Shown: positions 9,238 to 19,243 of the stretch, one piece after another
Layout of the letters: every line of letters starts with the position of its first letter
Numbering within the stretch: the first letter of the stretch is position 1
From: Rossellomorea marisflavi
GTDB taxonomy: Bacteria > Bacillota > Bacilli > Bacillales > Bacillaceae_B
DNA: 64,000 nucleotides
NCBI RefSeq assembly: GCF_001274775.1
Contig: NZ_LGUE01000001.1
Span: forward strand, 189,302 to 253,301
Direction of reading: 5' to 3'
Notes under the pieces: generated by a model
Database searches by the model: none
What the model was told of the DNA's origin: nothing
The model's input: only the letters and a program-made list of their open reading frames with translations
Made by a program: the position numbers and the translations under genes

Positions 9238-10005
9238 TTGAAGTATATTCAATCCTCAAAAAACCCCATCGTGAAACAATGGAAGAAGCTGTTGACCAAA
9301 AAAGAACGGGATCTCACCCGTACCTATATCATCGAAGGATTCCATCTTGTAGAGGAAGCGTTGAAGCAGGATGGTGTCGTGCAGGAACTGATCGTCGTGG
9401 AAGGAGTGGAGGTGCCTAGGACCTTTGAGGCCGAGTTCATCACCACCGTATCAGCTGAGGTCGGAAGCCTTCTCGCCGATACGGAGACCACCCAGGGGAT
9501 CTTTGCCATCTGCCGGCAGCAGGAACGGGAGGAAGACATAGTCGAATCAAGTACGTTCCTTCTCCTGGACGGGCTCCAGGATCCCGGCAATATCGGGACC
9601 ATCATCCGGACGGCTGATGCGGCAGGGATCGACATGGTCGTCCTCGGGAAGGGGACGGTGGACCCTTATAACCAAAAAGTCCTTCGCTCTGCCCAGGGCA
9701 GTCATTTCCATCTGCCGATCGTGCGGATGGATCTTGAAGAACTGATCCCCGAGCTGCAGGAACGGGGGATCCCTGTTTATGGCACAGCCCTTGAAAATGG
9801 GGTTGAATACACAGGAGTGGAGCCTGCTGAATCCTACGCCCTCATCATGGGGAACGAGGGAAACGGTATGTCCCCCCATACACTCGAGATGACGGATCAA
9901 AATCTCTACATCCCGATTTACGGGCAGAGTGAATCATTGAATGTTGCCATCGCTGCAGGCATCCTGATGTATCATTTTAATCAGAACACACCGAAAAGGG
10001 TTTGA
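9238..10005 (+). CDS. ysgA: TrmH-family (SpoU) RNA 2'-O-methyltransferase YsgA
   Basis: A 255-residue SAM-dependent RNA ribose methyltransferase. An N-terminal RNA-binding region (VKQWKKLLTKKERD) precedes a SPOUT domain with the three SpoU motifs: LDGLQDPGNIGTIIRTADAAG-type motif near 110-130, LIMGNEGNGMS near 200 and the C-terminal ESLNVAIAAGILMYH near 233-247, which form the knot and SAM site. Target nucleotide is unknown. The TTG at 9238 is taken as start because GAAGGAG lies 9 bases upstream and the N-terminus then matches the family. It precedes pheST, as in B. subtilis. Confidence 0.92.
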   Translation: MKYIQSSKNPIVKQWKKLLTKKERDLTRTYIIEGFHLVEEALKQDGVVQELIVVEGVEVPRTFEAEFITTVSAEVGSLLADTETTQGIFAICRQQEREEDIVESSTFLLLDGLQDPGNIGTIIRTADAAGIDMVVLGKGTVDPYNQKVLRSAQGSHFHLPIVRMDLEELIPELQERGIPVYGTALENGVEYTGVEPAESYALIMGNEGNGMSPHTLEMTDQNLYIPIYGQSESLNVAIAAGILMYHFNQNTPKRV

Positions 10006-10030
10006 ATTCTCCCCGATAATTCACTATAAT
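10002..10030 (+). promoter_or_regulatory. pheS: Sigma-A promoter of pheST
   Basis: TTGAAT at 10002-10007 and TATAAT at 10025-10030, 17 bases apart. The -35 overlaps the ysgA stop codon. Confidence 0.75.
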
Positions 10031-10044
10031 AGTTCTCATATATG

Positions 10045-10292
10045 AAAAACGTTGAAAGAGGAAAGTAGCATCTGGAATTCCTCCAGGGAGAGAGTGCCTC
10101 GACTGAAAGCACTCTTATGAAGGACAGCTGTGAAATTTCACCTCTCGAGTTGGCATCGGGACCATTGCCCAGGCAATGTAATGATGTACCGGCATATGCC
10201 GTTATCCGAATGAAGTGAGTGGGCGAACGCTGCCTGCTTATAAGGGTGGTACCGCGATCAAACCTCGTCCCTTTCCGGGATGGGGTTTTTTT
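10045..10292 (+). promoter_or_regulatory. T-box leader of pheST
   Basis: The T-box core TGGTACCGCG lies at 10247-10256, followed by a terminator (AACCTCGTCCC pairing with GGGATGGGGTT) and seven T. A TTC (Phe) codon at 10137-10139 sits in the expected specifier position ahead of the ACCTC arm that closes stem I. This fits phenylalanine specificity and the downstream genes. Confidence 0.92.
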
Positions 10293-10349
10293 ATTTGGTC
10301 AAAAAAGGACCGGTCCACTGAGACCGCAAGATAAAAAGGAGGATGTTCC

Positions 10350-11387
10350 ATGGAGGAAACATTACGATCCCTTCAACAGGAAGCAATCGAAAAAGTAAAT
10401 GAAGCACAGGATTTAAAAGCGCTGAATGATGTGCGCGTCGCCTATCTTGGCAAAAAAGGCCCCGTGACAGAAGCGCTTAAAGGCATGGGGAAACTCTCTG
10501 CAGAAGAGCGTCCGAAAATGGGTGCGCTCGCCAATGAGGTACGCGGAGCCATCACCGAGACCATCGAAGCGAAGCAGGCGATTCTTGAGAAGGAAGCAGT
10601 GGAGAAGAAGCTCCAATCGGAAACGATCGATGTGACCCTTCCAGGGCGCCCTGTGAAGAGCGGGAATCATCATCCCCTCACCATGATCGTCGAGGAAATC
10701 GAAGATCTTTTCATCGGCATGGGCTATACGATTGCCGAAGGCCCGGAAGTGGAGAAGGACTACTACAACTTCGAGGCGCTCAACCTGCCGAAAGGACACC
10801 CGGCCCGGGATATGCAGGATTCATTCTATATTTCGGAAGAAACGCTCCTGCGCACCCATACGTCCCCTGTACAGGCAAGGACGATGGAACTGGCAGATGG
10901 CAAAGGGCCGATCAAGATCATCTGCCCTGGGAAAGTGTATCGCCGTGACACCGATGATGCGACCCATTCCCATCAGTTCACACAGATCGAAGGACTTGTC
11001 GTCGATGAACACATCCGCATGAGTGACCTTAAAGGAACGTTGAATGTATTCGCCAAGAAGATGTTCGGGGAAGACCGGGAAATCCGACTCCGTCCAAGCT
11101 TCTTCCCATTCACGGAGCCTTCCGTCGAAATGGATATCAGCTGTAAGATCTGCGGCGGTGAAGGCTGCCGCGTATGCAAAGGGACCGGCTGGATCGAGAT
11201 CCTCGGTGCCGGTATGGTCCATCCGAATGTGCTGGAGATGGCCGGATTCGATTCAAGCAAGTACTCAGGATTCGCCTTCGGGATGGGACCTGAACGGATT
11301 GCCATGCTGAAGTATGGAATCGATGATATCCGTCACTATTATACGAACGATACGCGTTTCCTCAAACAGTTCAGCGAGAAGGAATAA
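10350..11387 (+). CDS. pheS: Phenylalanyl-tRNA synthetase alpha subunit
   Basis: Catalytic subunit of the alpha2-beta2 class II enzyme charging tRNA-Phe; 345 residues (B. subtilis 344). An N-terminal coiled-coil tRNA-binding arm (about 1-85) is followed by the catalytic domain with [11 protein letters not shown], motif 2 [12 protein letters not shown] near residue 165, and motif 3 [17 protein letters not shown] near 308. A CxxC-rich stretch ([16 protein letters not shown]) near 262-278 is typical of the family. The RBS AAAAGGAGGATG precedes the ATG. It is co-transcribed with pheT, 45 bases downstream. Confidence 0.98.
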   Translation: MEETLRSLQQEAIEKVNEAQDLKALNDVRVAYLGKKGPVTEALKGMGKLSAEERPKMGALANEVRGAITETIEAKQAILEKEAVEKKLQSETIDVTLPGRPVKSGNHHPLTMIVEEIEDLFIGMGYTIAEGPEVEKDYYNFEALNLPKGHPARDMQDSFYISEETLLRTHTSPVQARTMELADGKGPIKIICPGKVYRRDTDDATHSHQFTQIEGLVVDEHIRMSDLKGTLNVFAKKMFGEDREIRLRPSFFPFTEPSVEMDISCKICGGEGCRVCKGTGWIEILGAGMVHPNVLEMAGFDSSKYSGFAFGMGPERIAMLKYGIDDIRHYYTNDTRFLKQFSEKE

Positions 11388-11432
11388 TCGGAGGCGCATG
11401 GCGCACCGGACAAATCGATAGGAGGTACAAGA

Positions 11433-13844
11433 ATGTACGTTTCATATAAATGGCTGGAAAACTACGTGGACCTGTCAGGTGTCACACCTGACGAACTTGC
11501 CGAAAAGATCACCCGCAGCGGGATCGAGGTAGAAGGAGTGGAACGGATCGGGGATGGCATCAAGGGTGTCGTCGTCGGCCATGTCCTTACATGCGAACAG
11601 CATCCCGACGCGGATAAACTGAATATCTGCACCGTGGATGTCGGAGAAGAAGAACCTGTTCAGATCATCTGTGGGGCACCGAATGTCGCCAAAGGCCAGA
11701 AAGTGGCCGTTGCCAAGGTAGGGGCAGTCCTTCCCGGCAATTTCAAAATCAAGAAAGCGAAGCTCCGCGGAGAGGTCTCCCAAGGGATGATCTGTTCCCT
11801 TCAAGAGCTCGGCGTCGAAAGCAAGCTAGTGCCGAAAGAGCATGCAGACGGGATCTACGTGTTCCCTGAAAACGAAGAAGTCGGAGCCGATGCAGTGGAG
11901 CGCTTGAGCCTGGATGATTCCATCCTTGAGCTCGGACTCACTCCGAACCGCTCGGACTGCTTGAGCATGCTGGGTGTTGCCTACGAAGTGGCAGCGATTC
12001 TTGACCGTGATGTGAAGCTTCCGGAACCATCCGTGAGTGGATCCGGCGAGAAAGCGTCAGACTACGTTTCCGTCCGCGTGGAAGCGAAAGAAGACAATCC
12101 ATTGTACGGGGCGAAGATCATCAAGAACGTGAAGATCGGTCCTTCACCTGCATGGATGCAGCACGCCCTCATGGCAGCGGGCATCCGACCGCATAATAAT
12201 GTCGTCGATATCACGAACTACGTGCTCCTTGAGTACGGTCAGCCGCTTCATGCCTTCGACTACGACCGATTCGGATCAAAAGAGGTCGTCGTACGCCGTG
12301 CGCATAATGGCGAGAAGATCGTGACACTCGATGATACGGAGCGCACACTGTCTGACGATCAGCTTGTCATCACAAATGGCAAGGCACCAGTCGCCCTCGC
12401 CGGCGTCATGGGTGGAGCAGACTCTGAAGTCCAGCAGGACACCACCACCGTCCTATTGGAAGCAGCGTATTTCACAGGTGCCATCGTGAGAGGGGCTTCC
12501 AAGCATCACGGGCTCCGCAGTGAAGCGAGCACAAGGTATGAAAAAGGCGTCGATCCCGAGCGCGTCCTGAAAGCGGGAGAACGTGCCGCCCAGCTCATGG
12601 CTGAGTATGCGGGAGGGGAAGTCCTTGAAGGCACGGTCCTCTTTGATGAAATGACCGTCCAGCCTGCACGCGTATCGATCACCCTTGAGAAGATCAACTC
12701 TTCACTCGGAACAGCCATCACCGCTGAGGAAGTGGAAGGCATCTTCCGCCGTCTCGGTTTCCCTGTTGAAGTAAGCGGAGAAACCTTCAACGTGACGGCT
12801 CCGACAAGAAGAGGCGACATCACGATCCAGGAAGATCTATTGGAAGAAGTGGCACGCCTCTACGGCTATGACCACATCCCGATGACCCTTCCTCAAGGGG
12901 CGTCAACAGCCGGAGGCTTAAGCCCATATCAGGCGAAGCGTCGCGCTGTCCGCCGCTACCTGGAAGGAGCGGGTCTCCTTCAGGCGATCACATACTCCCT
13001 GACGAACGACAAGAAAGCGACTCAATACGCACTCGATGTGAAAGAGCCGGTCCGCCTCCTCATGCCGATGAGTGAAGAACGGAGCAACCTTCGCCTGAGC
13101 ATCGTCCCGCAGCTTCTTGAAGTCATTTCGTACAATAAGGCCCGTCAAAACGACAGCCTCGCGTTCTATGAAGTCGGAGCCGTGTTCCTGAATGAAGGAG
13201 AAGAACTTCCACGCGAAGAAGAGCATATCGCAGGGGCCCTTGCCGGTCTGTGGCATTCGCATCTTTGGCAGGGAGAGAAGAAGGCTGTTGACTTCTACGT
13301 GGCGAAAGGGATCCTCGAAGGCATGTTCGAGAACCTTGGCGTATCCGATGCCATCAGCTACCGTCAAGCCGTCATCGACGGATTGCACCCAGGACGGACA
13401 GCAGAAATCCTCTTGAACGATGAAGTCATCGGTTTCGTCGGTGCCACCCATCCGGAAGTGGAAAAAGACCTTGATCTCGATGCAACCTACGTATTCGAAC
13501 TGAAGGCTGCACCGGTATTCGGATATGATAAAGCACCTCTCGGCTACTCACCGATCCCGCGTCACCCATCGATCACAAGGGATATCGCCCTCGTCGTCAC
13601 GCAGGATGTGAAAGCAGGAGACGTTCAAGCCATCATCAAAGAAGCAGGAGGCAAACTCCTCAAAGAAGTCTCCGTCTTCGACCTTTACGAAGGAGAGCAT
13701 ATGGAACCAGGCAAGAAATCCCTGGCCTTCTCCCTCAAATACTTCGACCCGGCCAAAACCCTGACCGATGAAGAAGTCGTGAAAGTCCATAACAAAGTCC
13801 TTGAAGCCGTCAAAGCGAAAGCCGGAGCGGAACTCAGGGGATAA
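11433..13844 (+). CDS. pheT: Phenylalanyl-tRNA synthetase beta subunit
   Basis: An 803-residue beta subunit (B. subtilis 804). Domains in order: N-terminal B1 with an EMAP/OB-fold tRNA-binding domain (about 40-155, with [13 protein letters not shown]), the B3/B4 editing domain (about 205-390), B5 (about 405-475), the catalytic-like B6-B7 region, and a C-terminal FDX-ACB anticodon-binding domain (about 708-803) beginning [17 protein letters not shown]. It provides editing of mischarged Tyr and anticodon contacts. GGAGG at 11421-11425 precedes the ATG. A terminator follows at 13855-13886. Confidence 0.98.
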   Translation: MYVSYKWLENYVDLSGVTPDELAEKITRSGIEVEGVERIGDGIKGVVVGHVLTCEQHPDADKLNICTVDVGEEEPVQIICGAPNVAKGQKVAVAKVGAVLPGNFKIKKAKLRGEVSQGMICSLQELGVESKLVPKEHADGIYVFPENEEVGADAVERLSLDDSILELGLTPNRSDCLSMLGVAYEVAAILDRDVKLPEPSVSGSGEKASDYVSVRVEAKEDNPLYGAKIIKNVKIGPSPAWMQHALMAAGIRPHNNVVDITNYVLLEYGQPLHAFDYDRFGSKEVVVRRAHNGEKIVTLDDTERTLSDDQLVITNGKAPVALAGVMGGADSEVQQDTTTVLLEAAYFTGAIVRGASKHHGLRSEASTRYEKGVDPERVLKAGERAAQLMAEYAGGEVLEGTVLFDEMTVQPARVSITLEKINSSLGTAITAEEVEGIFRRLGFPVEVSGETFNVTAPTRRGDITIQEDLLEEVARLYGYDHIPMTLPQGASTAGGLSPYQAKRRAVRRYLEGAGLLQAITYSLTNDKKATQYALDVKEPVRLLMPMSEERSNLRLSIVPQLLEVISYNKARQNDSLAFYEVGAVFLNEGEELPREEEHIAGALAGLWHSHLWQGEKKAVDFYVAKGILEGMFENLGVSDAISYRQAVIDGLHPGRTAEILLNDEVIGFVGATHPEVEKDLDLDATYVFELKAAPVFGYDKAPLGYSPIPRHPSITRDIALVVTQDVKAGDVQAIIKEAGGKLLKEVSVFDLYEGEHMEPGKKSLAFSLKYFDPAKTLTDEEVVKVHNKVLEAVKAKAGAELRG

Positions 13845-13854
13845 CCATATAGAA

Positions 13855-13886
13855 AAGATGCCGGAAGTGATTCCGGCATCTTTTTT
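13855..13886 (+). terminator. Terminator after pheT
   Basis: Stem AAGATGCCGGA/TTCCGGCATCTT followed by T6. A second, partly decayed copy appears about 237 bases downstream. Confidence 0.85.
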
Positions 13887-13940
13887 GTGTGCCTTTCACA
13901 CACCAGGTGGGGTGAAGAAAGGCTAGGGGTTTCCATTCGA

Positions 13941-14090
13941 AAATCATAGAGTTCCTCGGAGCGGAAGGCAGCCGACTCCAACGGGAAAAGCGGGCAGGGT
14001 GAGACCCTGCAGGCCTGCCGAAGCGGCTCACCGCACGCCCCGTGGAAAGCGGCTGCCTGAGAGGAGGGGAACGGTCCCTATTCAAAATCC
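13941..14090 (+). repeat. Structured dispersed repeat, copy A
   Basis: Outer arms GGCAGCCG (13967-13974) and CGGCTGCC (14050-14057) are perfectly complementary. Conserved inner blocks are ACTCCAACGGGAAAAG after the left arm and CCCCGTGGAAAG before the right arm, plus an internal GCAGGGT/ACCCTGC hairpin. It is nearly identical to copy B at 15340-15490 apart from small indels. It lies downstream of pheT in the direction of transcription. Confidence 0.9.
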
Positions 14091-14091
14091 A

Positions 14092-14128
14092 AAAAGATAC
14101 CGTGAATGATTCCGGCATCTTTTTTTTT
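14092..14128 (+). terminator. Second, degenerate copy of the pheT terminator
   Basis: The run from about 14092 closely matches the pheT terminator (shared GATTCCGGCATCTTTTTT), but the left arm has mismatches (GATACCG instead of GATGCCG), weakening the stem. The two terminators flank repeat copy A. Confidence 0.7.
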
Positions 14129-14449
14129 CTTTTATGCAGGTCCTGGTGCGTTACAATATTTTCAGGTAATCTGTACACGCATCATGCTCACGAATGAATT
14201 CTTGGTTGATCCCAGGTCATCGATAGGATCTCCGATACGGAGTTCCAACGTGTTGAAAAGTAGTTGAGAGATCTCAGTATGATAGATACCGCCGTCTACC
14301 CTTCTTTATTTCTTGAGTGGGGGGAAGGAGTGTATGAAAGATGAGTATGATCCCGTGGTATAAAGTTTCTATATTCTCAGGAGATTAGACATGTGGTAAT
14401 CTGTTTTTATGAAATGTGTTAAATTTTGGGTTGTTCAGGGGTGGGGTTT
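14129..14449. other. Intergenic region upstream of the alpha/beta hydrolase
   Basis: No substantial gene is seen. A strong site (GGGGAAGGAG, 14321-14330) precedes a 9-codon open frame at 14334-14363 (MKDEYDPVV, then TAA), which may be a relic or a leader peptide. No clear sigma-A promoter was found. Composition is more AT-rich than the flanking core genes. Confidence 0.5.
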
Positions 14450-15325
14450 ATGAAAGATAGGACCATTTATAAGCGGGATGGGAAAAAGAGGATCATGCAA
14501 CACTACGATCGGTATGTGAATTCATTTGATTTTGGGGTCGAGCGGATATTTGTGGAAACAAGCTATGGGAAAACACATGTGTTAGTAGCGGGACCACCGG
14601 AAGGGAAGCCGGTTTTTATTTTTCAGGGGGGCAACTGCATCAACCCCATGACCTTATCATGGTTTTTACCTCTTATGGGCCACTATAGAGTGTATGCGCC
14701 GGATACAATCGGTCATCCAGGATTCAGCGACGAAAACAGGATTTCAGCAAAGGACGATAGTTTTGCCCGATGGACAAAGGAACTGATGGAGCACTTCCAT
14801 GTGGAGCGCAGTGCATTCGTAGGCCCGTCTTATGGTGGGGGCATCATCCTGCGATTGGCCGCATTCATGCCTGACAAAATTGATTGCGCTGTATTGGTTT
14901 CACCTGCAGGAATCACATTGGGATCGAAGGTCAGGATGATGGGAGAAATCCTGCTTCCACTTGTCATGTATCAAATGACTTCTTCTCCAAGGCATCTCGA
15001 TAGAATCGCGGATACCATGTCCCAGTCCAGTATGAAGGAAGTGGATAAAAACGTGATTGGGGATGTTTTTACTTACTTACGGCTTGAACAGGATATGCCC
15101 AAACTGACAACGAAGGAAGAACTGAAGCACTTTAACGCTCCTGTGCTCATCATAGCCGGGGAAAAAGACATCTTTTTTCCTGAAGATCGATTAAGGATAA
15201 GAGCTCAAGAGATCATTCCGAATCTCATTGAATGTAAGTCATATGTTATGGGCCACTTTCCATCGGAAGAGCATCTTGTGAAAATAAATCAGGATATAGA
15301 AGAGTTTTTACATAAATATTACTAA
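14450..15325 (+). CDS. Alpha/beta-fold hydrolase
   Basis: A 291-residue alpha/beta hydrolase. The nucleophile elbow GPSYGGG (Ser near residue 129) is followed by an acid in IIAGEKDIFFPED near 240 and a histidine in MGHFPSEEH near 267, giving a plausible Ser-Asp-His triad. There is no signal peptide, so it is probably cytoplasmic; the substrate is unknown. Start ATG at 14450 is chosen over a TTG at 14426 because GGGGTGGGG precedes it. It separates pheT from rnhC, which are adjacent in B. subtilis, and is bracketed by repeat copies A and B. Its base composition and codon use look more AT-rich than its neighbours, consistent with acquisition. Confidence 0.85.
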   Translation: MKDRTIYKRDGKKRIMQHYDRYVNSFDFGVERIFVETSYGKTHVLVAGPPEGKPVFIFQGGNCINPMTLSWFLPLMGHYRVYAPDTIGHPGFSDENRISAKDDSFARWTKELMEHFHVERSAFVGPSYGGGIILRLAAFMPDKIDCAVLVSPAGITLGSKVRMMGEILLPLVMYQMTSSPRHLDRIADTMSQSSMKEVDKNVIGDVFTYLRLEQDMPKLTTKEELKHFNAPVLIIAGEKDIFFPEDRLRIRAQEIIPNLIECKSYVMGHFPSEEHLVKINQDIEEFLHKYY

Positions 15326-15339
15326 CTTTTTAAATCCCA

Positions 15340-15490
15340 TAATCACAGAGTTCCTCGGAGCGGAAGGCAGCCGACTCCAACGGGAAAAGCGGGCAGGGTG
15401 AGACCCTGCAGGCCTCCTGCCGAAGCGGCTCACCGCACGCCCCGTGGAAAGCGGCTGCCTGGAGCGGAGGGGAACGGAACCTATTCAAAA
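15340..15490 (+). repeat. Structured dispersed repeat, copy B
   Basis: Arms GGCAGCCG (15366-15373) and CGGCTGCC (15452-15459). The core is the same as copy A with a 3-base insertion after CAGGCC. It starts about 15 bases after the hydrolase stop, in direct orientation relative to copy A. Confidence 0.9.
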
Positions 15491-15492
15491 TC

Positions 15493-15522
15493 AAAAAATG
15501 ATGCCATCCAAAAAGGATGACA
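15493..15522 (-). terminator. Terminator after rnhC
   Basis: On the minus strand, TGTCATCC/GGATGGCA stem followed by a T-rich tail. Confidence 0.7.
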
Positions 15523-15529
15523 CCTCCCT

Positions 15530-16453
15530 CTACTTCCTCGAAATCTTGATCGCTTTATCACTATTGGCAAAATGCCACTTCGTCATATTCTTCAGTGAGT
15601 CCACGCCCCTGCGCTTGATGATCTTGGCCGCAGCGATATCAACGGCGCTTCCGGCACCTTTAGGGATCGTCACGCCGGCCTTCTCACTCAACTTGTCCAT
15701 CTCCTTCAGGAACGCATAGCGGGCTATGATCGATGCCGCCGCGACGGACAGATGCATGCCTTCACCCTTCGTACTGAAGTAAACCCGATCCCGCTGGATC
15801 TTTTTCTGTGATGCGATATGCCTGTAGTACGTATTCTTTTCCACAAACTGATCGATCAGGATCCCTTCCGGCTGTTCGGGGGCGATTTTGTCCATCAGAT
15901 TCAGGATCGCTTTATTGTGAAGCAGGGCTTTGATCTTCCCTTGGGACATGCCGCTTTCCTGTAGCTCATTGTACTTCGGGTTATGAAGGATGAGGAGACT
16001 GTAAGGAATCGTCTGGATCAGGTCTTTGGCGATGCGCTTGATTGTCTCGTCCGTCAGGTTTTTGGAGTCCTGGACACCGAGTTCCTTCACAAGTTCGAGA
16101 TGTTCCCGTTTCACATAGGCGCTGACGACGGTGATCGGTCCGAAGAAGTCACCGGTCCCGACTTCATCCGATCCGATCACCGACCACGAAGCAAAGTCTT
16201 CGGGGAGGGTAGTGGTCTTTTTATCGATCTTCTTTACTTTAGGAGCAACCTTCGATCCCCAGCGGGAGGCTTCCTCTTCACCCCGGGCCCCCTGGAAGAG
16301 GACTTTTCCCGATTTATAGGCCGTGACGGTGCATCCTGCAGGCTTGGCAGAGAATACTGCCCCGGGTGGCACCTTGCCTGTGAGGACGGAAGAATAGTGT
16401 TCTTTCATTTTATGTATCTGATCAGATGTCGTTTGAATGACGGTATTGGCCAA
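15530..16453 (-). CDS. rnhC: Ribonuclease HIII
   Basis: A 307-residue RNase HIII (B. subtilis 313) that cleaves RNA in RNA-DNA hybrids. An N-terminal TBP-like substrate-binding domain (about 1-85) is followed by the type 2 RNase H domain with SDEVGTGDFFGP (catalytic DE pair near 98), DSKNLTD near 131 and the later acidic residue in ILIDQF near 200. The start is a TTG at 16453 with AAGGAGA upstream on the minus strand. It is divergent from zapA, as in B. subtilis. Confidence 0.95.
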   Translation of the reverse strand: MANTVIQTTSDQIHKMKEHYSSVLTGKVPPGAVFSAKPAGCTVTAYKSGKVLFQGARGEEEASRWGSKVAPKVKKIDKKTTTLPEDFASWSVIGSDEVGTGDFFGPITVVSAYVKREHLELVKELGVQDSKNLTDETIKRIAKDLIQTIPYSLLILHNPKYNELQESGMSQGKIKALLHNKAILNLMDKIAPEQPEGILIDQFVEKNTYYRHIASQKKIQRDRVYFSTKGEGMHLSVAAASIIARYAFLKEMDKLSEKAGVTIPKGAGSAVDIAAAKIIKRRGVDSLKNMTKWHFANSDKAIKISRK

Positions 16454-16581
16454 AACGGATCTCTCCTTCTTTACAAGTATGGTACGATGGAAATGAGTTC
16501 ATATGACAATGTTCTACCATTCTCAACAGGTACATGGTATGATAGTGTGTAGAATTTTTAAGTGAACGGGGGTCTTTCGGA

Positions 16582-16842
16582 TTGTCTGAAGCAGAAAAAA
16601 ATCGCATTACCGTGGATATATATGGTCAGCATTATACGATCGTCGGAACAGAGGCGCCTGATACGATCCGCTTCGTCTGCTCCAAAGTGGATGACAAAAT
16701 GAGAGAAATCAACTCTGCGAACCCGTATATCGACACGGGAAGACTTGCTGTACTGACAGCCGTGAACGCCGTGAACGATTATATCAAACTTCAAGAGAAG
16801 TACGAAGACCTCGAACGGCAAATCAAACAACTAAAGGATTGA
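16582..16842 (+). CDS. zapA: Cell division protein ZapA
   Basis: An 86-residue protein that binds FtsZ and promotes Z-ring bundling. The N-terminal globular part (KNRITVDIYGQHYTIVG) is followed by a coiled coil ending KYEDLERQIKQLKD. The start is TTG at 16582 with an ACGGGGGTC site. It is the first gene of zapA-yshB-polX-mutS2-yshE, with only 7 bases to yshB. Confidence 0.93.
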   Translation: MSEAEKNRITVDIYGQHYTIVGTEAPDTIRFVCSKVDDKMREINSANPYIDTGRLAVLTAVNAVNDYIKLQEKYEDLERQIKQLKD

Positions 16843-16849
16843 AGTAACT

Positions 16850-17389
16850 ATGTTGGATATCATACTGCTCGTACTCCTGCTTTTTGGATTCCTCATCGGA
16901 TTGAAACGGGGATTCATCCTGCAGGTGATACATATATTCGGTTTCATCGCTTCATTCATTGTAGCATATTTGTATTATGATCAGCTTGCTCCCAAGCTGA
17001 CTTTGTGGATTCCTTACCCGAATCTTGACGACCAGATGGCATTGAAGATGATCTTCCAGGCGGGGAATATGGAAGACGCCTACTACCGGGTGATCGCATT
17101 CACCATCATTTTCATCGCAGTGAGGATCATCCTTCAAATCATCGGCTCCATGCTTGATTTTGTCGCCCACCTTCCAATCTTGAAGCAGGTGAACAAACTG
17201 GGCGGGGGAGTGCTGGGATTTGCGGAAACGTATTTGATCCTGCTCATCCTGCTGTTCATCGGGGCCCTCCTGCCAATGGATTCCGTGCAGTCGGCCATTC
17301 AAGGATCCTTCCTTGGACAGGGTATGGTCAAAAACACCCCGATCTTCTCCGATATGATTCAATCATGGTGGATGGGGAAATCAGCTTGA
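16850..17389 (+). CDS. yshB: CvpA-family membrane protein YshB
   Basis: A 179-residue polytopic protein of the CvpA family (named for colicin V production in E. coli; role in Bacillus unclear). It begins MLDIILLVLLLFGFLIGLKRG, typical of the family, and has about four membrane segments (about 2-22, 25-46, 77-100, 118-140). It is tightly spaced after zapA, probably translationally coupled. Confidence 0.88.
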   Translation: MLDIILLVLLLFGFLIGLKRGFILQVIHIFGFIASFIVAYLYYDQLAPKLTLWIPYPNLDDQMALKMIFQAGNMEDAYYRVIAFTIIFIAVRIILQIIGSMLDFVAHLPILKQVNKLGGGVLGFAETYLILLILLFIGALLPMDSVQSAIQGSFLGQGMVKNTPIFSDMIQSWWMGKSA

Positions 17390-17515
17390 TAACAGGACTG
17401 GGTCCAGGAACCGAAGCATTCGATGCCGTTCCGGATTCAGTCTTTTTCTTTTGATGCGGAGTTTGCTACTATAGAGAGTGGAGAAACCATTTTCATGATG
17501 GAGAAGGTGATTGAC

Positions 17516-19228
17516 GTGAATAAAAAAGATATCATTAAACTATTAGAAGAGATTGCGATCTATATGGAGCTCAAAGGCGAGAACTCATTCAAAATCTCGG
17601 CTTATCGCAAAGCAGCTGCAGCTCTTGAAAATGATGATCGCAGCTTAAGTGAAATAGATGATTTTACAAAAATCAGTGGAATAGGAAAAGGGACGGCAGG
17701 GGTCATCCAAGAATACGTGGAAGAGGGCTATTCATCGGTATTGGAAGAGTTGGAGGAACAGGTTCCTCCCGGACTCGTTCCCCTTCTTCAACTTCCCGGA
17801 CTAGGTGGAAAGAAGATTGCGAAGCTGTACAGCGAGCTTGGCGTGAAAGGAATCAAAGATCTGGAAGAAGCGTGCCGGAACGAAAAAGTCCAGGCCCTAG
17901 CCGGTTTCGGGAAAAAGACGGAAGAGAAGATCCTCGCCGCCATCGAGCAGGTTGGCAAGCGGCCGGACCGCCTTCCCATCGGCTTCATGGAAGGAGTGGC
18001 AGTCGAGATCGAAGCCTTCCTAGGCAATATGGACAACATCAGGACCTACTCCCGTGCCGGCAGCCTGCGGAGGGGACGCGAAACCATCAAGGATCTTGAT
18101 TTTATCCTCTCCACTGATGAGCCGTCACAGGTGAAGGAAGCCCTTCTGAAGTTCCCCGGTATCGTGGAGACCATTGCAGCGGGAGACACAAAAGTATCAT
18201 TGACGCTCCGGTACAGCTGGGATGTGAGCGTCGATTTCAGGATTGTCGAACCGCAGGAATTCGCTACGGCCCTCCATCATTTCACGGGGTCGAAAGATCA
18301 CAATGTCCGGATGCGACAGCTTGCGAAAGAGCGTGGAGAGAAGATCAGCGAATACGGGGTGGAGAACGCTGAAACGGGTGAAGTGACGACGTTTGAAACG
18401 GAAGAAGAGTTCTACGATCACTTCGGTCTCCCTTTCATCCCGCCTGAACTCAGGGAAGACGGCCGCGAGGTGGAAGGGTTCACGAAAGACTACCCATTGA
18501 TTTCCCTTGAAGCCATCAAAGGAGACCTTCATATGCATACCACCTGGTCCGACGGAGCTTACTCCATTGAAGAGATGGTGGAAGCCTGCCGGGCAAAAGG
18601 GTATGCCTATATGGCCATCACGGACCATTCCCAATACCTGCGGGTAGCCAATGGCCTCAGTAAAGAACGATTGCTGAAACAGATTCAAGAAATTAAAGAA
18701 ATCAATAAGCGCTATGATGATATCGAGGTGCTTGCGGGAATCGAGATGGACATCCTGCCTGACGGGACGCTCGATTATGACGACGACGTCCTCAGTCAGC
18801 TTGACGTGGTCATCGCATCGATCCATTCGAGCTTCTCACAGTCACAAGACAAAATCATGGACCGTTTGAAAACGGCACTGGAGAATCCTCATGTGGACTT
18901 CATCGCCCATCCTACGGGCAGGATCATCGGCCGAAGGGAAGGATATGCCGTCGACATGGATGCCCTGATCGATCTTGCGGCAGAAACCGGAACCGCACTG
19001 GAGCTCAATGCGAACCCGAACAGGCTCGATCTGTCGGCAGAACATGTGCGAAAAGCCCAGGAACGCGGTGTTCCCCTGGTCATCAATACGGACGCACACA
19101 GCCATGATCACCTTGAGTTCATGGGAATCGGCGTCTCGACTGCACGAAAAGGATGGATCAAAACCGATTCGGTCCTCAATACGAAAGATACAGACGAACT
19201 CATGAAGTTCCTGAAACGAAACAAATGA
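17516..19228 (+). CDS. polX: DNA polymerase X with PHP domain
   Basis: A 570-residue family X polymerase (B. subtilis PolX also 570) acting in gap-filling repair, with 3'-5' exonuclease and AP-endonuclease activities in the PHP domain. Visible: HhH-rich 8-kDa part (FTKISGIGKGTAG near 50; LPGLGGKKIAKLY near 95), nucleotidyl-transferase acidic residues (KDLDFILS near 195), and a C-terminal PHP domain from about 335 with GDLHMHTTWSDG, AITDHSQ, EMDILPDG and NTDAHSH metal ligands. Start GTG at 17516 gives the family N-terminus (NKKDIIKLLEEIA); an upstream frame to 17423 is not conserved. Confidence 0.95.
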   Translation: MNKKDIIKLLEEIAIYMELKGENSFKISAYRKAAAALENDDRSLSEIDDFTKISGIGKGTAGVIQEYVEEGYSSVLEELEEQVPPGLVPLLQLPGLGGKKIAKLYSELGVKGIKDLEEACRNEKVQALAGFGKKTEEKILAAIEQVGKRPDRLPIGFMEGVAVEIEAFLGNMDNIRTYSRAGSLRRGRETIKDLDFILSTDEPSQVKEALLKFPGIVETIAAGDTKVSLTLRYSWDVSVDFRIVEPQEFATALHHFTGSKDHNVRMRQLAKERGEKISEYGVENAETGEVTTFETEEEFYDHFGLPFIPPELREDGREVEGFTKDYPLISLEAIKGDLHMHTTWSDGAYSIEEMVEACRAKGYAYMAITDHSQYLRVANGLSKERLLKQIQEIKEINKRYDDIEVLAGIEMDILPDGTLDYDDDVLSQLDVVIASIHSSFSQSQDKIMDRLKTALENPHVDFIAHPTGRIIGRREGYAVDMDALIDLAAETGTALELNANPNRLDLSAEHVRKAQERGVPLVINTDAHSHDHLEFMGIGVSTARKGWIKTDSVLNTKDTDELMKFLKRNK

Positions 19229-19243
19229 TAAAGGTGGAGTATC

